This document shows, piece by piece, positions 8,469 to 16,498 of a DNA stretch of 64,000 nt. The notes beneath the pieces are model-generated. The model was given only the letters and a program-made list of their open reading frames with translations. It searched no databases and had not been told where the DNA came from. Source of the stretch: JAGMXM01 sp964458325 (GTDB lineage Bacteria > Verrucomicrobiota > Verrucomicrobiia > Limisphaerales > UBA1319); assembly GCA_964458325.1 (NCBI GenBank), contig CAYWIM010000008.1:9157-73156 (forward strand), written 5' to 3'. Every line of letters starts with the position of its first letter. Positions within the stretch are counted from its first letter, which is position 1. The position numbers and the translations under genes are program-made.

Positions 8469-9665
8469 ATGAAGTTCAATAAATGGACGATCGCGCTGGC
8501 GTCGGCCGGCGTTGTGAGCCTGGGTTCAGCGGTGCAAGCCGATGAACACCCTGTCACCAGCGCCCTGGGCGCCGTGACGATCGGCGGTTATGTCGATACA
8601 TCGGCCATCTGGCAGATCGGCCGCCAGGCCGGCGTCGGAGTGGTCAACAACATGCCCGGCCGCTCCTATGACGGCGGGGATAAGATTGACGGCTTCAACC
8701 TGAACGTCGTCAAACTGTCGCTCGAGAAACCGTTGGACGAATCGTCCTGGTCGGCAGGCTACAAGGTTGACTTGCTGTTCGGCCCCGATGCGAATGCCTA
8801 CGGCACGGCATCCGCTCCTTTCGGGACTGGAACGGCGGACTTCGGCATCAAGCAGGCCTATGTGGCGCTGCGGGCTCCGGTCGGCAACGGTCTCGACCTC
8901 AAGATGGGCGTGTTCGACACGATCATCGGCTACGAGGTCTTCGAAGCTGGTAACAACCCGAACTACAGCCGGTCCTATGGCTACTTCATGGAACCGACCA
9001 CCCACACCGGGTTGCTGGCCAGCTACCAGTTGACTGACTGGATGAGCGTGGCAGCGGGCATTGCTGACACCTGGGATCCGCGCGTCAATGGTCGCGCACA
9101 GTATTTCCCGGTACCAGGGTTGCCCCCGAGCGGCCGCGCCGAATCGGAGAAGACCTACATGGGATCGATCGCCCTGACGGCTCCGGAGAGCATGGGCTTC
9201 CTCGAAGGCGCTACCCTCTACGGCGGCGTCGTGGAAGGCCAGCCTAGCGGCGGAACTTCCTCGGACTTCGTGAACTGGTATGCCGGCGCAACGATGCCGA
9301 CTCCGGTCGAGGGGCTCTCGCTGGGCCTTTCCTATGATTACTTCGGTCAATCCGCCCAAGGCGCGGTGGCCGGCCAATACGCTAACGCGATCTCGGGCTA
9401 CCTCGTTTGGAAGGCGACCGAGAAAATGACCGTAGCCAGCCGTTCCGAATACGCCACGTTCTCGGGTAATTACTTCGGCCCCGTTGGCGGCACCGGCCTG
9501 CGCGAGGTGTTTGCCGAAACCCTCACCCTCGACTATAAGTTGTGGGATCCGGTCGTCACCCGGCTCGAGTTGCGCTGGGACCACGACATGGACGGCGGCA
9601 CTCCGTTTGGCGACCTCGATACCAATGCCCTGTCGCTGGCTCTGAACGTCATCTACAAGTTCTAA
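8469..9665 (+). CDS. Outer membrane beta-barrel porin (OmpL/BBP2-like)
   Basis: A 398-residue exported protein. It has a clear signal peptide (MKFNKWTIALASAG, cleaved after VQADE-like residues near 25) and a body of alternating polar and aromatic residues ending in NVIYKF, with a C-terminal Phe as expected for BamA-dependent barrels. Phrases such as ITIGGYVDTSA, NLNVVKLSLEKPLDESSW and GLLASYQLTDW match the putative beta-barrel porin-2 (OmpL-like) family. It should form a diffusion channel in the outer membrane. The ATG at 8469 has a purine-rich site (CGAGGA, 8455-8460). It is a single-gene unit, with a promoter and leader upstream and a strong terminator at 9684-9716, consistent with high expression. 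Confidence 0.88.
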   Translation: MKFNKWTIALASAGVVSLGSAVQADEHPVTSALGAVTIGGYVDTSAIWQIGRQAGVGVVNNMPGRSYDGGDKIDGFNLNVVKLSLEKPLDESSWSAGYKVDLLFGPDANAYGTASAPFGTGTADFGIKQAYVALRAPVGNGLDLKMGVFDTIIGYEVFEAGNNPNYSRSYGYFMEPTTHTGLLASYQLTDWMSVAAGIADTWDPRVNGRAQYFPVPGLPPSGRAESEKTYMGSIALTAPESMGFLEGATLYGGVVEGQPSGGTSSDFVNWYAGATMPTPVEGLSLGLSYDYFGQSAQGAVAGQYANAISGYLVWKATEKMTVASRSEYATFSGNYFGPVGGTGLREVFAETLTLDYKLWDPVVTRLELRWDHDMDGGTPFGDLDTNALSLALNVIYKF

Positions 9666-9683
9666 GCCCCGATCTCTCGAATC

Positions 9684-9716
9684 AAAAACCCCTTCCCGGA
9701 ACGGAAGGGGTTTTTT
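9684..9716 (+). terminator. Rho-independent terminator of the porin gene
   Basis: CCCCTTCC (9689-9696) pairs perfectly with GGAAGGGG (9703-9710) around a six-base loop. It is preceded by five A residues and followed by six T residues. The A and T tracts also pair, so it may act in both directions. It begins 19 bases after the porin stop. Confidence 0.95.
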
Positions 9717-9747
9717 GTTTGCCGCGACGCCGGCGCGAAGCGTTGTT

Positions 9748-10025
9748 GCGCGGGCCTCCTGGCCCGCAGCGCCGCCGCCGTCTCTGTGGACAGGCGCTGC
9801 GGACGAGGACGTCCGCGGTCCGAAAAGCTCGGGGCGCGGGCCTCCTGGCCCGCAGCGCGATCGCTCTCTCTGTGGGCAGGCGCTGCGGACGAGGACGTCC
9901 GCGGTCCGGAAAGCCCGGGGCGCGGGCCTCCTGGCCCGCAGCGCGATCGCTCTCTCTGTGGACAGGCGCTGCGGACGAGGACGTCCGCGGTCCGGAAAGC
10001 TCGGGGCGCGGCAGTCCTCTGCCGC
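9748..10025. repeat. Three 86-bp tandem repeats with paired palindromes
   Basis: Units start at 9748, 9834 and 9920, each exactly 86 bases apart, with a broken fourth copy from 10006. Units differ at only a few positions. Each contains two inverted repeats: GCGGGCC-TCCT-GGCCCGC and GCGGAC-GAGGAC-GTCCGC. They fill the gap between the porin terminator and the convergent methyltransferase gene. There are no unique spacers, so this is not a CRISPR array. The open frames that cross it are by-products of the 86-base period. The layout resembles palindromic interspersed elements (REP/MITE-like). Confidence 0.9.
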
Positions 10026-10064
10026 CGTGGATGCATCCAACGACTGGCGGCCGCCAGCCGCGAT

Positions 10065-10823
10065 TCACCGCTTCTTCATCGAGACGCTGATCCCGCCGCT
10101 GCCAGTCGTGACGAACACGGTCTCGAGGGCTGGATTGGTATTGATGGCCTCGATGTATTTGGGGTCGGCCATCCCTGCAGAAATGTTGTGGGCGACGACA
10201 AGCCCGCCGGGGCGGACCAAGGGCAGCAGCTTGTTCAGGTAATCCGTATAACCTTCCTTGTCGGCATCGATGAACACCATGTCGATCGGGCCCTTGAGCT
10301 TGGCGACCTCGACATGCGCGTCCCCTTCGATCAGGGTCACCATCGAGTCAACACCGGCGCGCTTGAAGTTCTGCCGGGAGATCTCGGCGTTTCGGGGGTC
10401 GATCTCGAACGTCGTCAGCTTGCCGCCGGCGGCGCGCAATCCCAGGCATGTCCAAATGCCCGAATAGCCATGGAAGGTCCCGATCTCGACGGCATGTTTG
10501 GCGCCGGCGCTTTCCGCCAGCAACCGGAGCATGCGTCCGTCGTCCCGGGGCACGCTCATCCCTCGGCCCTGCCTTTGAATCTCGTCGAGCACATCCATGA
10601 CCTTTTTTTCCGCGTCGTCCTTGGGAACGGGATCTGCGGAGAATCCGAGCCCGCCGCCACGCGCGCCTCCGGGGCCGCCCATCGGGCCGCGCCCGCCGGG
10701 ACCGCCGCGCATGGGAGGGCGATCGCTTCGAGCGGGAGGGGCGCCGGCATCCTGGGCGGCGGCTATCGCCGTCAATGCGCCCAGAACCAGGTAAACAAGA
10801 GCTGAGTTGCGGATCGATTTCAT
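10065..10823 (-). CDS. Secreted SAM-dependent O-methyltransferase (class I)
   Basis: A 252-residue protein starting at ATG 10823. It has a signal peptide (MKSIRNSALVYLVLGALTA to about residue 22), a Gly/Arg/Pro-rich linker (RPPMRGGPGGRGPMGGPG), and then a caffeoyl-CoA O-methyltransferase-like domain. Motif I is AVEIGTFHGYSGIW; the acidic strand-2 residue is in LTTFEIDPR; DMVFIDADKEGYTDYL is the metal and substrate block; LVVAHNI replaces the more usual LVVDN. Family members methylate catechol-type hydroxyls and need SAM, so an exported member is unusual. Upstream codons to 11045 stay open but overlap the DUF4160 gene and are not family-like. It lies 46 bases downstream of that gene on the same strand. 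Confidence 0.85.
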   Translation of the reverse strand: MKSIRNSALVYLVLGALTAIAAAQDAGAPPARSDRPPMRGGPGGRGPMGGPGGARGGGLGFSADPVPKDDAEKKVMDVLDEIQRQGRGMSVPRDDGRMLRLLAESAGAKHAVEIGTFHGYSGIWTCLGLRAAGGKLTTFEIDPRNAEISRQNFKRAGVDSMVTLIEGDAHVEVAKLKGPIDMVFIDADKEGYTDYLNKLLPLVRPGGLVVAHNISAGMADPKYIEAINTNPALETVFVTTGSGGISVSMKKR

Positions 10824-10869
10824 TAGAGCATCCTTGGGTTCGTAGTGATTGCCGAGGGTCTGAGAGACC

Positions 10870-11181
10870 CTAAACACTGGGAGCGAGCCGGCAGGCTGGC
10901 GCCGCCGCCGGGCGGCGCGACGGCATCGGGCAAGCCGAGACCCGATGGAGGAGGTTGAGCCGATGGAGCTGGCCAAGCCTCTGGAACTGGCATTCGTGGC
11001 GGCGGGCCCACTCGAGCACGTACCGCTCGACCCAGACCGGGGCATCGCTTTGAAGCGCCCGGACTGGATCGAGGGCGACCACCATCTCCGAATTCCCGTG
11101 AAAGGCGTGCAGGTGCACCCCGAATGTGCGGTCCGTCAACATCCGAATCACGATTCCCTGGAACATGGCTAGCACGGGCAT
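10870..11181 (-). CDS. DUF4160 family protein
   Basis: A 103-residue protein whose first 80 residues follow the DUF4160 pattern. MPVLAMFQGIVIRML is the opening strand, VHLHAFHGNSEMVVAL is the His-containing core, and a helix follows around VERYVLEWARRHECQFQ. The last 20 residues are Arg/Pro/Ala-rich and probably not part of the domain. In other genomes DUF4160 genes are often paired with DUF2442 in toxin-antitoxin-like loci, but I see no DUF2442 partner here. ATG 11181 is preceded by a good ribosome binding site (AAGGAA) about six bases away. Function unknown. Confidence 0.75.
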   Translation of the reverse strand: MPVLAMFQGIVIRMLTDRTFGVHLHAFHGNSEMVVALDPVRALQSDAPVWVERYVLEWARRHECQFQRLGQLHRLNLLHRVSACPMPSRRPAAAPACRLAPSV

Positions 11182-11358
11182 ATGATTTCCTTATTCTCGA
11201 TGGGGCCGAGCCTGCCCATCAACCTGGAGCGGCGCCCGTTGATGAGTGGATCTTGCCCACGCATCGCCCAGGAGCACGGAGCGTGCCAGGCTCGAAATCC
11301 GCTTGCAGGGGGCCTGTTCCCGATGAAATCGCGCAAAGATTGCGCAGCAGCCGTACAA

Positions 11359-13494
11359 TTATGGTAAGCCGAGCTGCTGCGCAAGGAACCGGTATGCCAG
11401 CGCGCTCATGAACGCCGCCTGTCGGTTGTCGGCAGCAGCGCCATGGCCGCCCTCGATATTCTCGTAGTACAGAGCGGGGTGCCCCTGGGATTTCATTCGA
11501 GCCACCATTTTGCGGGCGTGGGCGGGGTGGACCCGATCGTCTCGGGTCGAGCTGGTGAACAGCACGGGCGGATAGGCGGCGCCGGCGCGGACCTGGTGGT
11601 AGGGAGAGTATTTCTGCAGGAAGGCCCATTCCTCGGGCTGGTCCGGGTTTCCGTATTCGCCGATCCAGCTGGCGCCGGCCAGGAGCTTGTGATAGCGCCG
11701 CATGTCGAGGAGGGGGACCTGGCAAACAATGGCGCCAAAAAGATCGGGGCGCTGGACCAGCATGTTGCCCATCAGCAAGCCGCCGTTCGAGCCGCCCATG
11801 ATGCCCAGGCGGCGGGTCGAGGTGATCTTGCGCCGAATTAGATCTTCGGCCACGGCGATGAAATCGTCATAGGCGCGCTGGCGATTGGCTTTGAGCGCGG
11901 CCTGGTGCCACGACGGGCCGAACTCGCCGCCGCCGCGGATATTGGCCAGAACATAGACGCCTCCCCGCTCGAGCCACGCCGCGCCCGCCATGGCGTTATA
12001 GGCCGGGAGCATTGGAATTTCGAATCCGCCGTAGCCGTAGAGCAGTGTCGGCTGGGCGCTGTCCAGAGGGATATTCCGGCGGCTGACCTGGAAATACGGG
12101 ACTCGAGTTCCATCTTTCGACACCGCCTCGAACTGGTCGATCTGGCCGTCGGGGACGGCGAAGAACTCGGGCAGGCTCTTGAGCTTGACCGGCGAGCCCT
12201 GGTCAACGGTTCCCATGAACAGGCTCGAGGGAGTCAGGAAATCGGTCGCGGTCATCCAGTAATCGTCACTCTGGTCGGGATCGATCCCGCGGGCGGCGAC
12301 CTGGCCCAGAACGGGAGCGTCGAGCGGCTTGCGGCGCCAGCCATCGCCGGCGCGCTCGAGGCAGTAGAGCCGGGACCGTACATTCTCGAGCTGGTTGACG
12401 ATCAGCCATCGGCGCGTGCCGGTGACATCCGCAAGCGACTGGCGAGGGCCAGGCTCGAAAAGCACATCGAAACGGCGATTCCCATCGAGGAATCCCTTGA
12501 ACCCGGCCGCCAGCAGGGCGCCTGCCGGATAGGTCCGCCCCCCAACCGCCCAGTCCGAACGCAGCGTGATCAGCAGCTGATCCGCAAAGGTCGAGACCGT
12601 GGCGTCGTCGGGCTTTTCGATCCGACGCCATTGATCGCCTTGGCGCAGAAACGTCTCGTTCGAGAAGAACGTGATGTCGCGCTCGACCAGCTCGTAGACA
12701 AAGCCGCGATCGTGGACGACGGTCGCGCCTGCGCCGACGTCGCCTTCCTGGGCCGCGAACACCAGCGTGGCATCCGACAGGGGCGTGCCCCGGCGCCACT
12801 CCTTCACCAGGCGCGGATACCCCGAGCGCGTCAGCGATCCGGGGCCGAAATCGGTTCCGACGTACAGGGCATCCCGGTGGCGCCAGCTCACCTTGATCTT
12901 CGCCTCCGGCATCGTGAATCCCCCGGGCACAAACGACTTCGTCCGCAAATCGAACTCGCGCGCCACGACCGCATCCGCTCCCCCTCGGGACAGCAGGATC
13001 AGCGTTCGATCGTAATCGGGCCACAAGGGATGATGCCCTTTCCAGACCCAGTTCTCGCTTTCCGCGGAGGCCAGCTGGTCCAGGTCAATCACCGTTTCCC
13101 ACGCCGGATGGTCTCGGCGATATTCCTCGAGGGTGGTGCGCCGGAAGAGGCCGCGGGCATGGGATTCGTCCCGCCAGAAGTTGTAGAGATACTCCCCCCG
13201 TTTTTCCGCGTGCGGAATCCGCTCGCGAGAGTCGAGGATAGCCAGCAATCGGCGTCGCAGGGATTCGAAGGCCGGTGCGTTCGTGATCTGGGCGGTGCTT
13301 TCGGCGTTCTGCCGGCGCACCCATTCCAATGCGCGATCCCCCTCGACCTCCTCGAGCCACCGGTGCGAATCTTCGATTGAATCGGGCGGGGAGCCGTTCC
13401 TTTCTGCAACAGCGGTCCGCGGACCATCGCCGGCGGAGAGGCTCAACGCCATCCATCCGGCCGCGACACAGGTAATCCAAGGCATCCAGAGCAT
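11359..13494 (-). CDS. Secreted prolyl oligopeptidase (S9A family)
   Basis: A 711-residue serine peptidase that cleaves short peptides after proline. Starting at ATG 13494 gives a signal peptide (MLWMPWITCVAAGWMALSLS). The N-terminal half is a seven-bladed beta-propeller that gates the active site. The C-terminal alpha/beta hydrolase has the nucleophile in IMGGSNGGLLMGN, the Asp in STRDDRVHPAHARK and the His in ENIEGGHGAA. The propeller start PPDSIEDSHRWLEEVEGD is typical of S9A. The frame stays open 29 codons upstream, but those residues are not family-like. It is transcribed from the minus strand, downstream of thioredoxin after a gap of 126 bases. Confidence 0.93.
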   Translation of the reverse strand: MLWMPWITCVAAGWMALSLSAGDGPRTAVAERNGSPPDSIEDSHRWLEEVEGDRALEWVRRQNAESTAQITNAPAFESLRRRLLAILDSRERIPHAEKRGEYLYNFWRDESHARGLFRRTTLEEYRRDHPAWETVIDLDQLASAESENWVWKGHHPLWPDYDRTLILLSRGGADAVVAREFDLRTKSFVPGGFTMPEAKIKVSWRHRDALYVGTDFGPGSLTRSGYPRLVKEWRRGTPLSDATLVFAAQEGDVGAGATVVHDRGFVYELVERDITFFSNETFLRQGDQWRRIEKPDDATVSTFADQLLITLRSDWAVGGRTYPAGALLAAGFKGFLDGNRRFDVLFEPGPRQSLADVTGTRRWLIVNQLENVRSRLYCLERAGDGWRRKPLDAPVLGQVAARGIDPDQSDDYWMTATDFLTPSSLFMGTVDQGSPVKLKSLPEFFAVPDGQIDQFEAVSKDGTRVPYFQVSRRNIPLDSAQPTLLYGYGGFEIPMLPAYNAMAGAAWLERGGVYVLANIRGGGEFGPSWHQAALKANRQRAYDDFIAVAEDLIRRKITSTRRLGIMGGSNGGLLMGNMLVQRPDLFGAIVCQVPLLDMRRYHKLLAGASWIGEYGNPDQPEEWAFLQKYSPYHQVRAGAAYPPVLFTSSTRDDRVHPAHARKMVARMKSQGHPALYYENIEGGHGAAADNRQAAFMSALAYRFLAQQLGLP

Positions 13495-13620
13495 AGGCAG
13501 CACAAGGTTCAAGGGCCCAGGTTTGGCGATGGGCGGCGCGAGGGCCGCTCGTGCTGGCGAGCCCAACGCCCGCGCACCCACCCGGTTGTCAATGATTCCA
13601 AAGGCGAAACCGCATCCCGG

Positions 13621-13956
13621 TCAGTCGGCGATGTATTTGTCGAGGTTCGCCTTAATATCCCGTTTGCTGCGGAGGCCGACGATCTGCTCGACCACGGCGC
13701 CGTCTTTGAAGATGAGGAGGGTGGGCACGGCCCGGATACCATGGTGATTGGCCAATGCCTGTTGGTCGTCCACGTTGACCTTGCCAAATCGAACCCGGCC
13801 GTCGTAATCGCCCGCCAGCTCCTCGACGATCGGCGCAATCATCTTGCAAGGGCCGCACCAGTCAGCCCAGAAATCCACCAGAACCGGCAGCATGGATTCC
13901 AGGACTTCCTCGGCAAAATTAGCCTCGTTCAACGTCACCAAATTCGATCCGGACAT
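13621..13956 (-). CDS. trxA: Thioredoxin
   Basis: A cytoplasmic thioredoxin of 111 residues with the redox motif WCGPC in VLVDFWADWCGPCKMIAPI near residue 33, the cis-proline loop IRAVPTLLIFKDG near residue 76, and the closing VGLRSKRDIKANLDKYI helix. It reduces protein disulfides. ATG 13956 gives the normal N-terminus; an open extension to 14052 is Cys/Ser-rich and not conserved. It stands between the Pro/Ala-rich membrane protein and the prolyl oligopeptidase, all on the minus strand. Confidence 0.97.
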   Translation of the reverse strand: MSGSNLVTLNEANFAEEVLESMLPVLVDFWADWCGPCKMIAPIVEELAGDYDGRVRFGKVNVDDQQALANHHGIRAVPTLLIFKDGAVVEQIVGLRSKRDIKANLDKYIAD

Positions 13957-14020
13957 AGGCGATAGACCAACCGACTGGGCACGGATGGGCAAAGCGGATC
14001 CTGGCCACCTCCTTGAGGAG

Positions 14021-14440
14021 CTACAGGAGCAAAACGCGCACCAGCACGACAATGCTGATCACTGCGACAACGGCTGCCAGAGCGGTATCCACGGCGCTGA
14101 TCCCGGCCGGCGCGGCTGCGCGGGGCGCCGCAGCGCTTGCCGCTCGAGGCGCGGCGGCGCTGCTCGGAGCTCGCGCCGACGGAGCCGCGGCGGGCGCGGC
14201 GGGCGCGGCAGCCGGTGGCGCGATAGCCACGCCGGGCGGCGCGGCGCCTGGCGCCGCCGCCGCCGGAGGCGCCACCACCGCGGGAGCGGCGGATGGCGAA
14301 GGCAGTTTGACCGTCGGAGCCGCCATCGGCTTCGGCGGCAAATTGATGCGCACCGTTTCCTTCTTCGGCTGCACCTTGGCCGGCTCGGGAGGCTTCGGCG
14401 GCACCGCACCGGACGGACTGGTCGGCAAAGTCTCAGACAT
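14021..14440 (-). CDS. Pro/Ala-rich protein with C-terminal membrane anchor
   Basis: A low-complexity protein of 139 residues. It has a short N-terminal segment (MSETLPTSPSGAVPPKPPEP), a basic conserved patch (KKETVRINLPPKP, near residue 29), a long Ala/Pro run through about residue 115, and one C-terminal membrane helix (TALAAVVAVISIVVLVRVLLL). The pattern of a KKETVRI patch plus disordered Ala/Pro linker plus terminal helix is one I associate with Verrucomicrobia; no function is known. The linker could span part of the periplasm or the cytoplasm as a tail-anchored protein. The ORF could begin two codons earlier, at ATG 14446. Confidence 0.65.
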   Translation of the reverse strand: MSETLPTSPSGAVPPKPPEPAKVQPKKETVRINLPPKPMAAPTVKLPSPSAAPAVVAPPAAAAPGAAPPGVAIAPPAAAPAAPAAAPSARAPSSAAAPRAASAAAPRAAAPAGISAVDTALAAVVAVISIVVLVRVLLL

Positions 14441-14567
14441 AAACACTCCGGTTCACGCTAAAAGGCGGACGGGTGACTGTCAAATGGTTTTGGCCGGCGA
14501 ACGGGCTGCGCAACAGATCCGCGCGCAGGAGGCGCTCGCCGGCCGGGATCGGCGGAAGGCTGGGGAA

Positions 14568-14885
14568 TCAGGCTTCCGTGGCATCGGGTGTGTAACCGCT
14601 GCGATAGCCTCCGTTGCGCGAGGGCGGGCGCTCTTCCCGGGGGCGCGCAATGTTCACTGTCAGCGGGCGGCCCTGGAAATCTTTCGAGTGGAACATTTCA
14701 ACTGCTTTCGCAGCGTCCTCCTTGTTGGCAAATTCCACAAACGCAAACCCCCTGGACTTCCCGGTGAATTTATCGAGCATCAGGTTCACCGCGACGATTT
14801 CCCCCGCCTGGGCGAAAAGATCCCGGAGATCGTTTTCCCTGGTCTGGTAGGAAAGGTTGCCGATAAAAAGCTTCGCCTCATTCAT
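14568..14885 (-). CDS. RRM-domain RNA-binding protein
   Basis: A 105-residue protein made of one RNA recognition motif and a short basic tail. RNP2 is KLFIGNLSY near residue 5 and RNP1 is KSRGFAFVEF near residue 43; both carry the aromatic residues that stack on RNA. The tail (RPREERPPSRNGGYRSGY) is Arg/Gly-rich and probably adds RNA affinity. Such single-RRM proteins in cyanobacteria and Verrucomicrobia are often cold-responsive or post-transcriptional regulators; that role is inference. ATG 14885 gives the normal family start; the frame is open upstream to 14960 without family resemblance. Confidence 0.93.
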   Translation of the reverse strand: MNEAKLFIGNLSYQTRENDLRDLFAQAGEIVAVNLMLDKFTGKSRGFAFVEFANKEDAAKAVEMFHSKDFQGRPLTVNIARPREERPPSRNGGYRSGYTPDATEA

Positions 14886-14960
14886 GCTGCCATCACTTGC
14901 TTCTAACGCCCAAGCCGATCGCGAAGGAGATTCTGCCCTGGCAGGATCTGAGAATGCCAT

Positions 14961-15299
14961 TCAATTTGTTCACTGACAATCCGTCTGTTCCGACACCCGC
15001 ACGGTTCATTTCGAGCGTTCGGTGCAGGCTACCCAATCCGTCCGCCCAGTGCAACTATTATCCATGGTGCGCGTGGCGGCGCGCCTGGGAACCCGCCGGT
15101 TGCCTTTGCCGCCGCCCGCATGGTATCGTGAGCGCCGGATCGACAACCGATCCATTGCCATGGACATGACACGGCGCCGCCCATCCAGCCTCGACCTCGG
15201 TCCGCGGGCTCTCGGGCTGCCGCTGGCCTGCGCGCCGCCGATCCGCTCGGCCGAAAGGCCCGGGATGGAATCGCGATCGGTCCTGCGTCTTGTATCGCT
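14961..15299. other. Non-coding gap between rbp and aldose epimerase
   Basis: A 339-base gap between two divergent genes, expected to hold both promoters. I see no convincing ORF, RNA gene, repeat or terminator. The first 60 bases are AT-richer than the surroundings, consistent with a promoter for the RRM gene. Confidence 0.5.
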
Positions 15300-16451
15300 A
15301 TGAAAACGATTCGGCTTGCAGTCCGCCTGGCTGCCGCTCTGTTCGGCTTCGCCGGCCCGTTCGCCCTTGACGGCGCACCAACACCCAACCCCACAATGGC
15401 CCCCATGAATCGACTCGAGACTCGAGAGTTCGGGCGCATGCCCGATGGCACATCCGTCCCGCTGTTCACGCTGCGCAACGCCCACGGCATGATCGTGCGC
15501 GTCACCAGTTTCGGGGCGATCCTGACCGAGGTGCACGTCCCCGACCGCACCGGGCAGCTCGCCAATGTCATCCTGGGCGCGGACAGTTGGTCCGCCTATC
15601 TCCAGGGCTTTCCGGCCGCCGGCGCCGTGATCGGCCGGTTCGCCAATCGGATCGCCGGCGCACGATTCGTCATCGATGGAAACGAATATCGGCTGGCCGC
15701 CAATAGCGGCCCCAACCACATCCACGGCGGCGTCAAGGGATTCGCCAAGGTGCTCTGGCAGGCCGAGCCCCTCCCTCCCGCCGAGGGGTCCGTTGCCGTC
15801 CGCTTCACCTACTCGAGCCGGGACGGCGAGGAAGGCTACCCCGGCAACCTCACCGCCACGGTCACTTATACGCTCACCGACGACAACGAGCTGCGCCTGG
15901 ACTACACCGCCCAGACGGACAAGCCCACCCCCGTCAACCTCACCAACCACGTCTATTTCAACCTGGCCGGCGCGGGCGACATTCTGGACCATGAGCTCTG
16001 GCTCGCGGCCGACCGATACACGCCCGCCAACGACCAGCTCATCCCCACCGGCCAGATTGCGCCCGTCCAAAATACACCGCTCGATTTCACCCGCCCAACC
16101 CCCATCGGCAAGCGCATCGACTCGCTCAAGCCGCGACCGGGCGGCTACGACCACAATTTCGTCCTGGCCTCCCATCCTCCTTCCCCCCAGCTGTTCGCCC
16201 GGCTGCGGGATCCCAAGTCCGGACGAATCCTCGAAGCGGCCACCACCGAGCCCGGCGTCCAGCTCTACAGCGCCAACCACCTCAACGGAAATCTCGGGGC
16301 CGGCGGCGCCCGCTACCCCCGACACGGGGGCGTCTGCCTCGAGACCCAGCACTACCCCAACTCGATCAATCAGCCCGAGTTCCCCTCGCCAATCGTCCGC
16401 CCCGGCCAGCTCCGGCAGAGCACCACCGTGTTCCGATTCTCGGCGCGGTGA
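15300..16451 (+). CDS. Secreted aldose 1-epimerase (mutarotase)
   Basis: A 383-residue GalM-family enzyme that interconverts alpha and beta anomers of hexoses. The N-terminus is a signal peptide (MKTIRLAVRLAAALFGFAG), so it acts in the periplasm on incoming sugar. Family landmarks are GRFANRIAGARF (sugar-binding Arg/Asn), NHIHGGVKGF (catalytic His), HVYFNLAG, GYDHNFVL (second His/Asp), and TEPGVQLYSANHL carrying the catalytic Glu. The end CLETQHYPNSINQPEFPS is typical. Its stop overlaps an in-frame GTG of resB by three bases, but resB probably starts later. Confidence 0.94.
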   Translation: MKTIRLAVRLAAALFGFAGPFALDGAPTPNPTMAPMNRLETREFGRMPDGTSVPLFTLRNAHGMIVRVTSFGAILTEVHVPDRTGQLANVILGADSWSAYLQGFPAAGAVIGRFANRIAGARFVIDGNEYRLAANSGPNHIHGGVKGFAKVLWQAEPLPPAEGSVAVRFTYSSRDGEEGYPGNLTATVTYTLTDDNELRLDYTAQTDKPTPVNLTNHVYFNLAGAGDILDHELWLAADRYTPANDQLIPTGQIAPVQNTPLDFTRPTPIGKRIDSLKPRPGGYDHNFVLASHPPSPQLFARLRDPKSGRILEAATTEPGVQLYSANHLNGNLGAGGARYPRHGGVCLETQHYPNSINQPEFPSPIVRPGQLRQSTTVFRFSAR

Positions 16452-16498
16452 TCCTCGGCGGCGGCGGATCCAGCCTTTCACTCAGGGGGAACAACCGA

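Noticed and set aside
9748..10025. Regular repeats suggestive of a CRISPR array
   Set aside because: Units are contiguous, 86 bases long with almost no variable spacers, and carry internal palindromes; no cas genes are present.
11182..11358. Possible small gene on the plus strand between DUF4160 and prolyl oligopeptidase
   Set aside because: Short open frames here lack ribosome binding sites and coding character; the region is probably the promoter of the DUF4160 gene.
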